Origin: Roridomyces roridus
Taxonomy: Eukaryota > Basidiomycota > Agaricomycetes > Agaricales > Mycenaceae
NCBI GenBank assembly: GCA_029378245.1
Contig: JARKIF010000216.1
Span: 1 to 49,467 of the forward strand
Length of the DNA stretch: 49,467 nucleotides
Reading direction: 5' to 3'
Position numbers and translations under genes: made by a program. Positions 40,235 to 49,467 of the stretch are shown here, piece by piece (positions within the stretch are counted from its first letter, which is position 1; each line of letters begins with the position of its first letter). The notes below the pieces were generated by a model. The model was given only the letters and a program-made list of their open reading frames with translations, made no database searches and was not told the origin of the DNA.

Positions 40235-41851
40235 TCATGAGCGGGGACTGTGTGACCGCCGGGGCATTTCAGGTAAGTTGGAGACGTGGTAGTCGGGCAT
40301 GGGCGAGCCAGTCTGTGATCGCTCGGCCATGGTGACTGTTTGTGAGGGGGCCAATGTCCGCTCCGTGTCAGCTGAGCCGACGGTGACAATCGGCTGATTG
40401 TGAGGATAATAAGACATCCTCCTTGAGTTGGCAAAGTCGTAGACAGTGAACCTGGGAAGATGTCAAGATGTGGCTGAATCGTTGCCGAGAGATTCCTACT
40501 TTTCTTCAAGTTCTCGCAGCTCGGGCTTCAGCTTATCCAGGTCGGCATTGGCCTTTCGTTTCGTATGAGTGAGTGGTTTTTCGACCATGAGGAATTCGTC
40601 GAGTTCGTGAGAGACATCAAAGTTGGCTCCTTTCGTCTGCGGAGGTATCAGCGAAACGACAGAAGAACGAACATGACAACGGACGTCGGGAACGAATGGC
40701 GGCTCAGCCTCCTTAAGTTCCAGGGTGTCCCAGTCGATGGCAGCAAACCAGGGGTGCGTCTTGATATCCTCCAGACCTTGGCCGTCTGGTCGACAACCGA
40801 GCCGGGTCGCAGGGTCCTTGTCCAGCCAGCCCTTCAATGCCTTGAGACATGAATCCGAAACCTTGGATCTGCAGTCCTCCGGGAATTTTAGCGGGTCTTT
40901 GATGATGGACTGTGTCATGCGCTCCGACGTCTTGCCGTCAAACGGACGTTTGTGGAAGAGCAGCTCGTATGCAGTAACACCGAGGCTCCACCAATCGACA
41001 GCCCATGAATAACCCTTGCGATCAACCACCTGGGGCGCCATGTAAGCCATTGATCCAGCGACACTCGTGTGTAACCGCCGTTCGGAGTAGTGAATGGCAA
41101 CCTGTCCGTAGCGACGTGAGATAAATATAATATGGGAAAGGAGGGTATGCGCACGTTGAAGTCAGTAATATGGGCATGCCCCTCGGCGTCCAAAAGAATG
41201 TTGTCGGGCTTCAAGTCGCGGTGTATTATCTTGGAGCGGTGGAGGTATTCGAGGCCGCAGGAAAGCTCCGCCATCCAGAAGCACACGACTTTCTCCTGAA
41301 TGGCTCCTCTGCGTTCGAGGTGAACTGCAAACCAGAGCATGAGGGTTGTTCCCTTGACAAACATAGAGAGCACATACATCGCAGGTCACCCCCGAGCATC
41401 ACTTCCCTTCGTCAGCCTTCCTCGAAAAGCTAAAAGACAGCACGCACAATCCAACACAAAGAAGCAATTCTCATCATCTTGGAAGGCGTATCGCAAGTTA
41501 ACGATGAAGGGATGGTCGATCTGCAATAGGAATTGGAGCGCGTGCTTGGCGCAGAATAGATTTCACCACGGACCTCTTCAAGCAAGCGCCGCTCTTGAAT
41601 GACATTGGCTACTGCCTTTTGTCTGATGCATCGTGCCTTGTCAATGTACTGCGAACGGTTTCAGTGGCGGACATGAAGACGAGGGCGGGCCGCACCTTGA
41701 GGGCATACAGCTTTTTGGTTGGCTTGTGTTCGACGACGCGGACCTTTCCAAAGGCACCCTTCCCGACTGCGCGGTGAAGGTCGAAATGGTAGAGCGTTAC
41801 TTCGGCAGTATAGTCGACAGGCTCGGACAGGCAGCAGCAGACGGCGCCCAT
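40235..41851 (-). CDS. AGC-type Ser/Thr protein kinase, STK32/YANK-like, N-myristoylation signal
   Basis: Eight exons in transcript order: 41851-41696, 41648-41574, 41520-41448, 41401-41378, 41324-41155, 41101-40685, 40636-40500, 40451-40235; predicted length 422 aa. It starts [11 protein letters not shown]: Gly2 for myristoylation and a Cys triplet for palmitoylation, so membrane attachment is likely. Kinase landmarks are GKGAFGKV (30-37), Lys52 in [14 protein letters not shown] (Asp146), DFN (164-166) in place of [12 protein letters not shown] for APE, and [14 protein letters not shown]. The DFN motif is a known hallmark of the YANK/STK32 group. The C-terminal tail is Pro/Ser-rich. Targets are unknown. 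Exon 4 is 24 nt. Confidence 0.9.
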
Positions 41852-42190
41852 AATGCACCAGCGAAAAGAGAGTGAAGGAGGAATTAAGGAGAGGGGAGCC
41901 CGGAACAGGTACGAGGTACAAAATAGGCGAGTGATCACCTGATTGACAGCTCCTCCTTTAGGCACAAACTGGAGACAAAGTACAAGGCTGCCTTCTTCTC
42001 AATCCTTTGCCTCTTTGTTTCCAATACAGCCTCGCAGGCCTCGTGTCCTGTAGCCCAGAAGCCGAGAGGAATTTTGCAGAATTAATATTTCTAAAGCAGC
42101 GGAACTAAAAGTAAAATAGATCACAACCCATGTGCCGTTGTCAGACTCCATTAACGACCACCTGCTTGTCGGCTGTTGTGGTAGTACGCC
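41852..42190. other. Divergent promoter region between the kinase and the TRP channel
   Basis: This stretch separates two divergent start codons by 339 bp. No ORF with family resemblance and no clear binding motif was seen. Confidence 0.4.
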
Positions 42191-45100
42191 ATGGACCACG
42201 AAGAACAGGCCTCTCTCCTTGCTCCGACTCCCTCTCTCCTTGCCACCGTACCTGTTTTCCCTCTCATCCCGGCACTCAAGCATGATATTGTGAGTTTTTT
42301 TCCCAAAGCCCCAGTCCCTCTTGGTACTACGTACGAACGAGGGATTGGTCCCAGTCTACGCCTAACGCGACGTCTTAGAGAAACACTATTGATTCCGCCC
42401 TGTCCTGGGATCAACTCTGCGCCTCCGATGTCAATTTCTCCATAAGTGTGTGTCCCCGATCCATCGGGCACTCCATTTTCTCAACCGCTCGTTTGCAGTT
42501 CGCCCAATTGTTCTCAAATATGCAAAGCTCAAAAATCTCGCCATCGTCTACGCGTGTCTTGTCGTCAGAGTATGGATCAATCGTATTGCTGCGACATCCG
42601 ACCAACTGTTTTATAGGCCTACTTTTTGCAAGAATCTGAGGACGATCTCGCGTACGCCGGAGTGATGCTAAGTCGCGTGAGTCGACCGACGCATCGCCCT
42701 TAATCTCCACTAACGACAGCCAGGCGACATTGTGCGAGATATTAGCCATGAAGCTCCTGAGCCATTTCGCGTCAAATCACATTGAGCTTGTTGCTGTCTT
42801 GACTACCACATGGAGCCCGCTCGCAGGTGCGCCTCAAGAAGTCGTGCAAGAAGTCAAGTCGGTGCTGGGAAACAACGCCAACGTGAATGATGCCCAAAGT
42901 GCTCTCGAAATGGCCATCTCTACGCAAGCCAAACGATTCATTGCCTCGCCCGTCTCCCAAAAGGTCATCAACGACATTTACTCGGGCCGCGTTGTCTTCT
43001 CTACTGCTCCTGTCCGTTCCATGCTCGCAGACAACTACAAGCCGAGAGGTATAACCATATACAACACTCGCGACGCGCCTTTTCTCGATCACTACCGTCT
43101 GAGAGTTCCTAAATACGGTGCGCGCCGACCGTTTCCTTCCGGGAAACATTAACCCCTTGTGCGAAGGTGCAATACTAGAATTCCTCAACTTCGGTTTTTT
43201 TTTCTTGTACGTCATTTGACAACTGCTCACCATGGTACAGCGTGTCTCTTGATCACTTTTGTCCTGTGTCTTGCGAGTTGGTTACTCCGTTCCCGGGCCT
43301 GGGCATCTATTTAACCTCTTTTGCTCAGACAAGGACGTGGAAAATTTTACTATTTGGGAGACCATATTCTGCATTTTCGGAGCTGCATTCGTGAGTTTGT
43401 GCCATACTGAGATCACCACCTCACCGCTGCCCAGATTCTCGAGGAATATACCGCAAGCGCCGAACATGGTTGGATCATATACATCGCGAACGTATGCATC
43501 TCAACTGCGTCTACTCCGTCCATTCTCAACACACACAGATCTGGAACGCCTTTGATACATCGTTCTGCTTCGTATCGCTCTGCTATATCGTGATTCGCGT
43601 CAAAGGTCTTTCTTACGGGGATCACGACGCCTCTGCTCTGGCTTTTGACATCCTCGCATGCGGTGCCTGCATTCTCTTTCCTAGATTAGCCTTTTTCGCG
43701 GTCTCCAACAATGTCGTTGTGCTGTACTGGATTCAGCATGGGTTATTTTCATATCCTGACTTTCTACATCCAGATCGCTGCGCGCCATGATCATCGAATT
43801 CTTGTTCTTTATGACGATTGCTGCAATATGCTTCTCGGGTTTACTTTTCACGCTCTGGACCCTCAGCAAAGGCACATGGGCCCTGCAATCTATCGCCTGG
43901 CTCATGGTACAAATCTGGTAACACATTGTATTTTTTGTTTCAGACGGAGTTCAACCAGACCCAACCAGGTTCGGGAACACGTACTTGTCGTTCGCACAAG
44001 CCAAAGCAAGTGCTTTCATGTATTTCCATCCAGATTTTTGACCCATTCGCAGTCTTTTCACCCCGTGTTTGGACCGGTATGTGGCAACCTCAGCTCGCGT
44101 GTGGCGTTTTTCAATTAACACTGACGGCTCTTCTCGCAGATTTTGATGACCTGTTTCGCCGCTCTTAGCAACGTAAGTCTCTGGCCAATGCTATTCCGTT
44201 CTATACTTATGGCACCAGACACTCCTCCTGACCAGTACGTTCGCAATTTTACCACTTTGGACTGACTCCCATCGTCATTCTAGTCCTCATCTCTATCCTG
44301 TCAAACACTGTGGCGCGGATTGATGCAGTAAGTTGCCATGTACTTGCTCGATCCCCCGCGCTGAGGCCGGAATCAGAACGCCACCCAGGAGCATTTGTTT
44401 CAGTTTGCGATAGCCACGGTCGAAGGAGTGCAAGCGGACGCTCTCTTCTCATACCAGCCGCCGTTCAATCTGTTGGCCTTTGCCATCTTGAAGCCTGCCA
44501 GCTGGGTTGTCAGTCCGCGCACGCTGCATTCGCTCAATGTGTTCTTGATCAAACTCACGAGTTTCCCCATTTTGCTGGTAATTGGGTGCTACGAGCGGTA
44601 TTTCGCAGCCGGGCAAATCATCCGGGAATCTTCCAAAGTAAGTAATGCCGATTCATGCCGTGCTATTCTTGCAGCTCACTTGAATTGCAAGGACGCGGCA
44701 CAAACGCTATTCAATTCCCTCCCGCGTGGGATCAAGAATATCCCGATCTTTGAGGCGCTCGTGGGCTCGACCTCCAACAATCTCTACGATGCAATATTTG
44801 ATATAGATACACCGGCGGGTGTCGGGTTATTCGAAGATTCTGACGACGACGACGTGCCCCATCTGCGCTCTGTGGCATCACGTGAAAGCCTGAACTCGAC
44901 TCCTGGTGTTCGCCGCCGCCCGTCACGCGTGAGTCTTGCACCGCCACGGTCTCCCCGCCGCGGTGAGCGCAGCCCGTTGCGGCCGTTTAGCGGGGCCGGA
45001 ATCGACGTGACCGTGAGTTCTGCGGAGGTGTCTTCTGGCGGGCGCAGTCCACTCGCCAGATTCTTTTCTACGGAGCCTTCTCACGCGCCTGTGGAAGCCA

Positions 45101-45313
45101 GCGTACAACGTATGGAGATGATGTTGGATTCTCTGCGCGAGTTGCCGGTGCATAGGTTAAAAGATGAGATGCGGGAATTGCAGGTGCGTTTCGAACCCCC
45201 GTTTCCCGCTGCGTGTTTCTTAGTTGTTACAGGAACGGCAGGCACGCATTGAGCAATTGCTGCTGACTTTAACGCGGGGTTTGCGGTCCACAGATCCCAG
45301 TTTGCACAAGTAG
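42191..45313 (+). CDS. YVC1: YVC1-like vacuolar TRP calcium channel
   Basis: Yvc1 is the fungal vacuolar TRP channel that releases Ca2+ to the cytosol on osmotic or mechanical stimulus. Nineteen exons: 42191-42289, 42379-42445, 42499-42569, 42617-42676, 42724-43117, 43167-43193, 43241-43276, 43329-43390, 43435-43491, 43539-43723, 43774-43917, 43969-44005, 44053-44076, 44140-44172, 44219-44234, 44284-44327, 44377-44637, 44692-45183, 45233-45313; predicted length 729 aa. The N-terminus has NTIDSALSWDQL, RATLCEILAMKLL, and AKRFIASPVSQKVINDIYSG. The membrane part has LACGACILFPRLAFFAV, LSLRAMIIEFLFFMTIA and the pore-side FGNTYLSFAQAKSFHPVFGP, then SNTLLLTILISILSNTVARI. The C-terminus has DSDDDD and a coiled coil. 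The intron at 44006-44052 is GC-AG. Confidence 0.9.
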
Positions 45314-45347
45314 TATCTTTATTGAAGTGTACAAGAAAGTATCGTAT

Positions 45348-46401
45348 TCACAACCTTTTGACTGACCAGAACATCATATGAAAATCGGTGGTCGGGTTCA
45401 AAACCTTGCCTACGTTCCTCAGTGTTACTTGGACCTCGACCGTTCCCTGTTCGAATACACCTTGCCACATTTCGCGCCAGCTCTCGGGAGAATGGCAAAA
45501 CATTTGTTTTCCACGAGAACCTGCCGTGTAGCCTTTCGTTGGCTGGCCACCATGGCACCCAAAGATGATGGAGCCCGAACGCGGGGAAAGCAGACCAGCC
45601 AGCTTGCTGGCTAATTCTAGTTGTTTGACTTGGCCGAACAGATGAAATAGGGACGCCGTGTGGATTGCAGAAATACGTCCGCGGAGAGGGTTCAATGAAT
45701 TTCCCAATGAGCGCAGATCCGGAACAGCGGGGTCCGGCAACTCGTCAGTGAGTGGGGTGCAAAGCTGAAGAAAGTCGGGGTCGAAGACGTCCCCTGGAAC
45801 AAAAGTGGCGGGGAAAGACTCTGGAGTGGAGCGGAAGAGTTCATGGCCTAGATCCCAAAACTCTGGAAAGCACTTTGGTATAGTTCTACCAAGCGGAATG
45901 AAATGAAACGGACCTTGCCGCAGATCGCTTGCAATTAGATTCTCAGCTGGAAAGCCATCGCTGGCTATTTTCCTGAGGTCGTTCCCGACTGAAAGCGGGG
46001 TCATTCATTTTCGTAGGAATGCAACCATACTAACAGCAGCATCCGATGTCCAGAAGCAATGCGCCGGGAACGTTCCTGCCCAAGTCTAGGACATGCTCAT
46101 ATGCCGTTTTATTCTTGACTATCTTGAGCCTGGAAACATTCGAGAATAATGAAAAGGCAGACGCGCTATCGCAGACCTGATGAAGCCAAAACGCTTGATA
46201 CAAGGATACGGGTAGACCTGGACAGCGTCAGTTGCTGTTGCATGGGCTATACGTTCCTCTTACCTCGACTGCCTTTTTCTGCATGGCCAACACATGGGTT
46301 TTCAATTCCTCTTCGTCTGTAATTCTGGTCTGGGATTTGAGAAATTCGAGTTCTTCGGGATCGAGCACAGAGTGGTGTTCCCGAGGCGGGCTTTCAGACA
46401 T
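45348..46401 (-). CDS. SAM-dependent methyltransferase (class I fold)
   Basis: Exons in transcript order are 46401-46264, 46217-46177, 46129-46035, 45988-45914 and 45862-45348; predicted length 287 aa. An N-terminal helical lead contains LDPEELEFLKSQT and YPYPCIKRFGFI. Motif I is GALLLDIGCCFGNDLRK, followed by IASDLRQEFWDLGHELF and then PATFVPGDVFD. A later block is FHLFGQVKQLELASKLAGLL and the C-terminal strand HMMFWSVKRL. I recall similar proteins in many agarics, some near secondary-metabolite genes, but the substrate is unknown. The stop lies 34 bp from that of the convergent YVC1 gene, so the two 3' ends probably overlap. Confidence 0.85.
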
Positions 46402-46563
46402 TTCTCTTCAGAATTGAGTTTGCTCGAGACGTAGTTAGGAGTACGTGTTCGCGGGTCTTGGGCGGAGTCGCGGAGCTGTGCCACATAGTCAGGCAGACGT
46501 CAATCGGTTCAGTGCACCATGTCGTGAGTCGTCGTCCAAATTTTCGAGCAGAGCAGCTGATAG

Positions 46564-47821
46564 ATGACTTTCTGGAGGTGGTTGCTTGACTTGTTTGATT
46601 TAAGTCGCCGCGAACCTCTCACACTCCCATCGTTCTTCTTCTGTGCATTACCTCCAGTATGCTCTGTTTTCTCTGCCCTTCAATCTTTTCACGTTCACAA
46701 GGTTGGTTTGTACTATGCCACCAACGTTTTGGCTGTCCTGGGGCCGAGGGCTTTCGTCTTTCGTCTCGCACTGCTGCCTGTGACCCTTGCGCGGTTTATC
46801 GCGCCTTGTTCCTCGACTTTGCCACGGGCCTATCTTCCTCCTCTCCAGATGGAGTGAAATATTTCAATCAAGCCTGGACGGTGTGTGTGCAGACTTCGCG
46901 ATCCATCCCTCTGACGGAATATAAATATAGCTGGCCATGTTCACTGTTTTCGCTCGTTCTCTGTACCGGACCTTTGGGTCGCAGCCGCGACGCAACACAT
47001 CCCAACAGCCTGAGACGTATAAACGGCTCGCCCTCGATGCGGCTGACCTGACCTTCGGTCTTCGAGGCCTGGGTTGGAATTTCGCTGCCGACGCCAAGGT
47101 TCCCGCGTTTACTACACGACCGCTCCATCCCACATCCGCTTGGGCTTTTTCGACTCTTGGGTCTGCAATCTTCCATATCATCGCCCTTGCAAGTGTCCCA
47201 ATTGCCTCTCCGCACGCAATTGCTAACTTGTCCCCCCAGGATTTCCTGCAATACTTCTGCCAGTGCTTTGACTGGGAAGGCCTTGGCTCACCCAACGGCG
47301 GAAGTATCTACGACATGTCGTTGACGCCGCCCCTACGATACCTGCGTTCGACAACCATAACGTTCTTCAACGGACTGATCATTTACGGGTCCATTCAAAT
47401 CGGACACGACCTCTTTGCCTTGATCGCGGTCCTCGTACTGCGCGTTTCATCCCCCGCAGACTGGCCGCCCATATTCGATTCGCCCTGGCTTGCTACGTCG
47501 CTAACGGAACTGTGGGCTGCGAGATGGCACCAAATCTTCCGCCAAGAGTTTGTGGCGCTCGGGGGTTGGCCGCTCGGTCTCGTCGCAGGACGCGTTGGCG
47601 CGGTGTTGGGTGTATTTTCCGTGTCGGGAATCCTGCACTTTGTGGGTCTTTGGGGAATGGGAATGGCGGACTTGAGGGTCTACTGTTTCTTCTTGATGAT
47701 GGGCGTATGCGTTGTGCTCGAGGGAATGTGGAAAAAAATGACTGGGAGGGCGCGTGGGTGGATGGCCGGGTCGGATTTGGGCGTGGACGCAAATCTTGTT
47801 CTGGGCTCATTTGTATATTGA
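46564..47821 (+). CDS. Wax-synthase-like MBOAT acyltransferase, with one apparent frameshift
   Basis: Exons are 46564-46880, 46931-47188 and 47240-47821, about 385 aa. It is a multipass membrane protein with TM stretches in VGLYYATNVLAVLGPRAF, HIIAL, ITFFNGLIIYGSIQIGH and VFSVSGILHFVGLW. The wax-synthase signature LTELWAARWHQIFRQEF carries the W-x2-RWHQ core, with a downstream membrane His (SGILHF). Such proteins transfer acyl or acetyl groups to alcohols or sterols in the ER. Exon 1 changes frame between RLALLPVTL and VYRALFLDFATGL (46785-46800): one base is missing, from error or mutation. The intron at 47189-47239 is GC-AG with donor gcaagt. The start at 46564 is the first ATG of the TM-rich frame. 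Confidence 0.75.
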
Positions 47822-47910
47822 GCCCTGGTGCCTCAGTGGGATATGGCCTCGGTCTTTGTCCCGACGGCGATACGGCCTTCTGTTACATGCATAGACTAAT
47901 AGTCGACATA

Positions 47911-49149
47911 CTACACGGTTAGAATTACAAGACTTTTAGTTTCTCCGTCACTTGTTCGAGTTCCAGCTCTTCCTTTGTGCGGAGTACCAATGCTTTGAGA
48001 CCGTCCTCGCCCCGATTCCTCGAGGAGGTCGAGAATGCCCGGCTCTCCACCAACAATTTGTCGCACCCGATCCATAATGCTTTTCAATTCCATCCATTGG
48101 GGTCCAGTCAAGCCCGTCCATTCGCGAACCTTGGTCCCATTGAAAGCAGCTTTGAGACGGACTCTGTCCGCGTCTTCCTTGGCCAGTCGGTCAAACTCCT
48201 CCTTTCTGCCAAAATATTTCAAGGCGTGCTGGACCTGCTCGTCCTTGTCCAGGACACGACAGGATGTGTCGTGATGCTCCTTCTGCTCATTGACCCACTG
48301 CACGAATTCGGCGTACATTTTCCGTTCTGGATTGACCTTGGTGATTCCCTGGCCTTCTGATCTGAATCTCATCGGGTCGAACAGGGAGGAGGTTGCGACC
48401 CATTGGAAGATTTCCGCTTTGGGTTTCGAAACCAGCCTTCCACCGTTCCATCGATAATCCATGTATTTCACAATGTCGTCCATAGACTCTGACAATTGGA
48501 AGGGGGCCCGAGGAGGTTGCGGAATCTTTCAAGCTGATTACTATAGTGAACGGTAAATTGAGAAGACAGACCTTTAAACCTTTGACGCCAAAGGCTAGAT
48601 TTTTGTTGCGGGATATCAGCCCTAGGATCATCCCCAAATCTCCGTAGGAGTGGTGGAAGTTTATGCGCTCAAATGCTGCGCGGTCGGTACACACATGGAC
48701 ATCGACCTGGTAGTAGATGTCTGCCTGATTATCTTGAGCTGCTGCAGATCGACGTGCTTCTTCCTCTGCGCCATAACCTAGTTTCGACCATTCACCACGC
48801 TCAACCAACTAGCGAGGGGTTGAGGTGAAAGTGACTCGGAATGCCGTGTACTCACGCAAGCATAGTTGGAGGTCCGGTTACCCGCGGCGGGAATCACATA
48901 CTTTGCATTGAGAGCCGCTTGGACTTGAGCATGCGGGACCTCGAGTGCCCTGGCATCCCGTGGCTCACAGACGAGAAAGTCAACATCACCATGGTCCTGC
49001 TTTTCAGGTGCTTCAAATGGAGTGGACACGACAGAGTAGAGCGTCTCGAGACGCGGCGTCAAACGGTCCTTGACAGCGCGATAGACTGCAGGAGGAATGC
49101 GAGGAAACGCAGTGGAAGAAAGGGTCGATGCAAACGCGCTCCCGCCCAT
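47911..49149 (-). CDS. Nucleotidyltransferase-like fungal protein of unknown substrate
   Basis: Exons in transcript order are 49149-48856, 48808-48572 and 48525-47911; predicted length 381 aa. The N-terminal half has HGDVDFLVCEPRDA, a Gly/Asp-x-Asp pattern like the metal-binding site of nucleotidyltransferase folds, and AAGNRTSNYAC. The second half has YYQVDVHVCTDRAAFERINF, YGDLGMILGLISRNKNLAFG and EIFQWVATSSLFDP. I recall this as a widespread fungal family without assigned chemistry. A 45-bp stretch (48416-48460) seems to be read in a shifted frame compared with that family (see findings). The ATG at 49149 (MGGSAFASTL) is the first available. Confidence 0.75.
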
Positions 49150-49363
49150 GATTGTAGAAGAGAGTCAGAGTTGAATCAGAGTCACGCGCACCGCGCCTAA
49201 TTAGCACCGCAACCACCATGTCCAGGACTTTGTACACCGCGCGATTCTACGCCGATGCCCCTTCGTCGTCCACGTCGACCGATTCCTCAAAACAACTCCC
49301 ACCCCACCGGTAGTAGCAGCGAAATCCCGCCCGCTAGCTACAAATAATAATCGTAATTAACCA

Positions 49364-49467
49364 ATGACCGCGTACCTGGACAGTTGGCAAAAACATCTCG
49401 CCCTCAATCAACTGGAGGAGGTGCCTGACTCGCGTCCCAATTCCCCGGACCCAGAGGCGCGCGAGGA
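49364..49467 (+). CDS. N-terminus of an unidentified protein, cut by the window edge
   Basis: The ATG at 49364 opens a frame to the end of the window, beginning MTAYLDSWQKHLALNQLEEV with a Pro/Glu/Asp-rich continuation. It is divergent from the gene at 47911-49149, with about 215 bp between start codons. Thirty-four residues are too few to identify the family. Confidence 0.45.
   Translation, partial: MTAYLDSWQKHLALNQLEEVPDSRPNSPDPEARE

Noticed and set aside
47189..47239. Treating this stretch as coding (reads ASVPIASPHAIANLSPQ)
   Set aside because: It has a perfect gcaagt donor, a ctaac branch site and a ccccccag acceptor, is 51 nt long, and removing it brings the flanking family motifs together.
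1..49467. CRISPR arrays, operons with Shine-Dalgarno sites, rRNA or tRNA genes, intact transposons
   Set aside because: The sequence is intron-rich fungal nuclear DNA. No regular spacer repeats, no cloverleaf candidates, and no transposase or reverse-transcriptase motifs were seen on either strand.

Overview
The window is nuclear DNA from a filamentous fungus, almost certainly an agaricomycete (mushroom-forming basidiomycete). Genes are packed on both strands and cut by roughly one hundred spliceosomal introns of about 45-55 nt with GTRNGY-type donors. Several families are typical of that group: LysM protein with an N-terminal Cys motif, HNH-domain proteins, F-box/LRR-like proteins, signal peptide + TM + PPxY proteins, and short Zn2Cys6 factors. 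All gene models were built by hand from reading frame, splice signals and recalled family motifs. No alignment or search was run.

Layout. 0-4.5 kb: edge of a LysM protein gene (-), a decayed HNH-nuclease gene (-), and the replication gene ORC1 (+) with an MluI cell-cycle box just upstream. 4.5-8.5 kb: gene-poor, nothing recognised with confidence. 8.5-11.8 kb (+): EMC6, a single-pass membrane protein, and an SRA/YDG methyl-DNA reader. 11.9-16 kb (-): INO1 and a low-complexity His/Glu-repeat protein. 16.2-20.9 kb (-): a local duplication zone with a dead alpha/beta-hydrolase copy, a Zn2Cys6 factor whose zinc cluster is itself duplicated, an orphan ORF, a third hydrolase scrap and the intact hydrolase. 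The intact hydrolase starts 14 bp after the stop of a BAG-domain co-chaperone gene (20.9-22 kb) that carries a heat-shock element. 22.4-26.6 kb: divergent HMG-box factor (-) and NPR3 (+). 26.8-28 kb (+): a tandem pair of paralogous genes of unknown family. 28.1-31.3 kb: F-box protein (+) and NAD-dependent epimerase (-). 31.8-38.9 kb (+): a 21-exon hydantoinase/5-oxoprolinase gene with two splice-site lesions, a wrecked RNase III-type gene, and a second copy of the oxoprolinase 3' end. 38.9-41.9 kb (-): macro-domain protein and an STK32/YANK-type kinase. 42.2-45.3 kb (+): a 19-exon YVC1-like vacuolar TRP channel. 45.3-49.5 kb: methyltransferase (-), wax-synthase-like MBOAT acyltransferase with a frameshift (+), nucleotidyltransferase-like protein (-), and the first codons of another gene (+).

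The genes do not form one pathway. Most are housekeeping or regulatory: replication origin licensing, ER membrane insertion, inositol synthesis, TORC1 amino-acid signalling (NPR3), Hsp70 regulation (BAG), vacuolar calcium release, ADP-ribose metabolism. The most unusual features are structural. They are tandem duplications that include introns, dead copies beside live ones, four GC-AG introns, 12-nt microexons, and an apparent compensated frameshift. No CRISPR array, rRNA, tRNA or intact transposon was seen.
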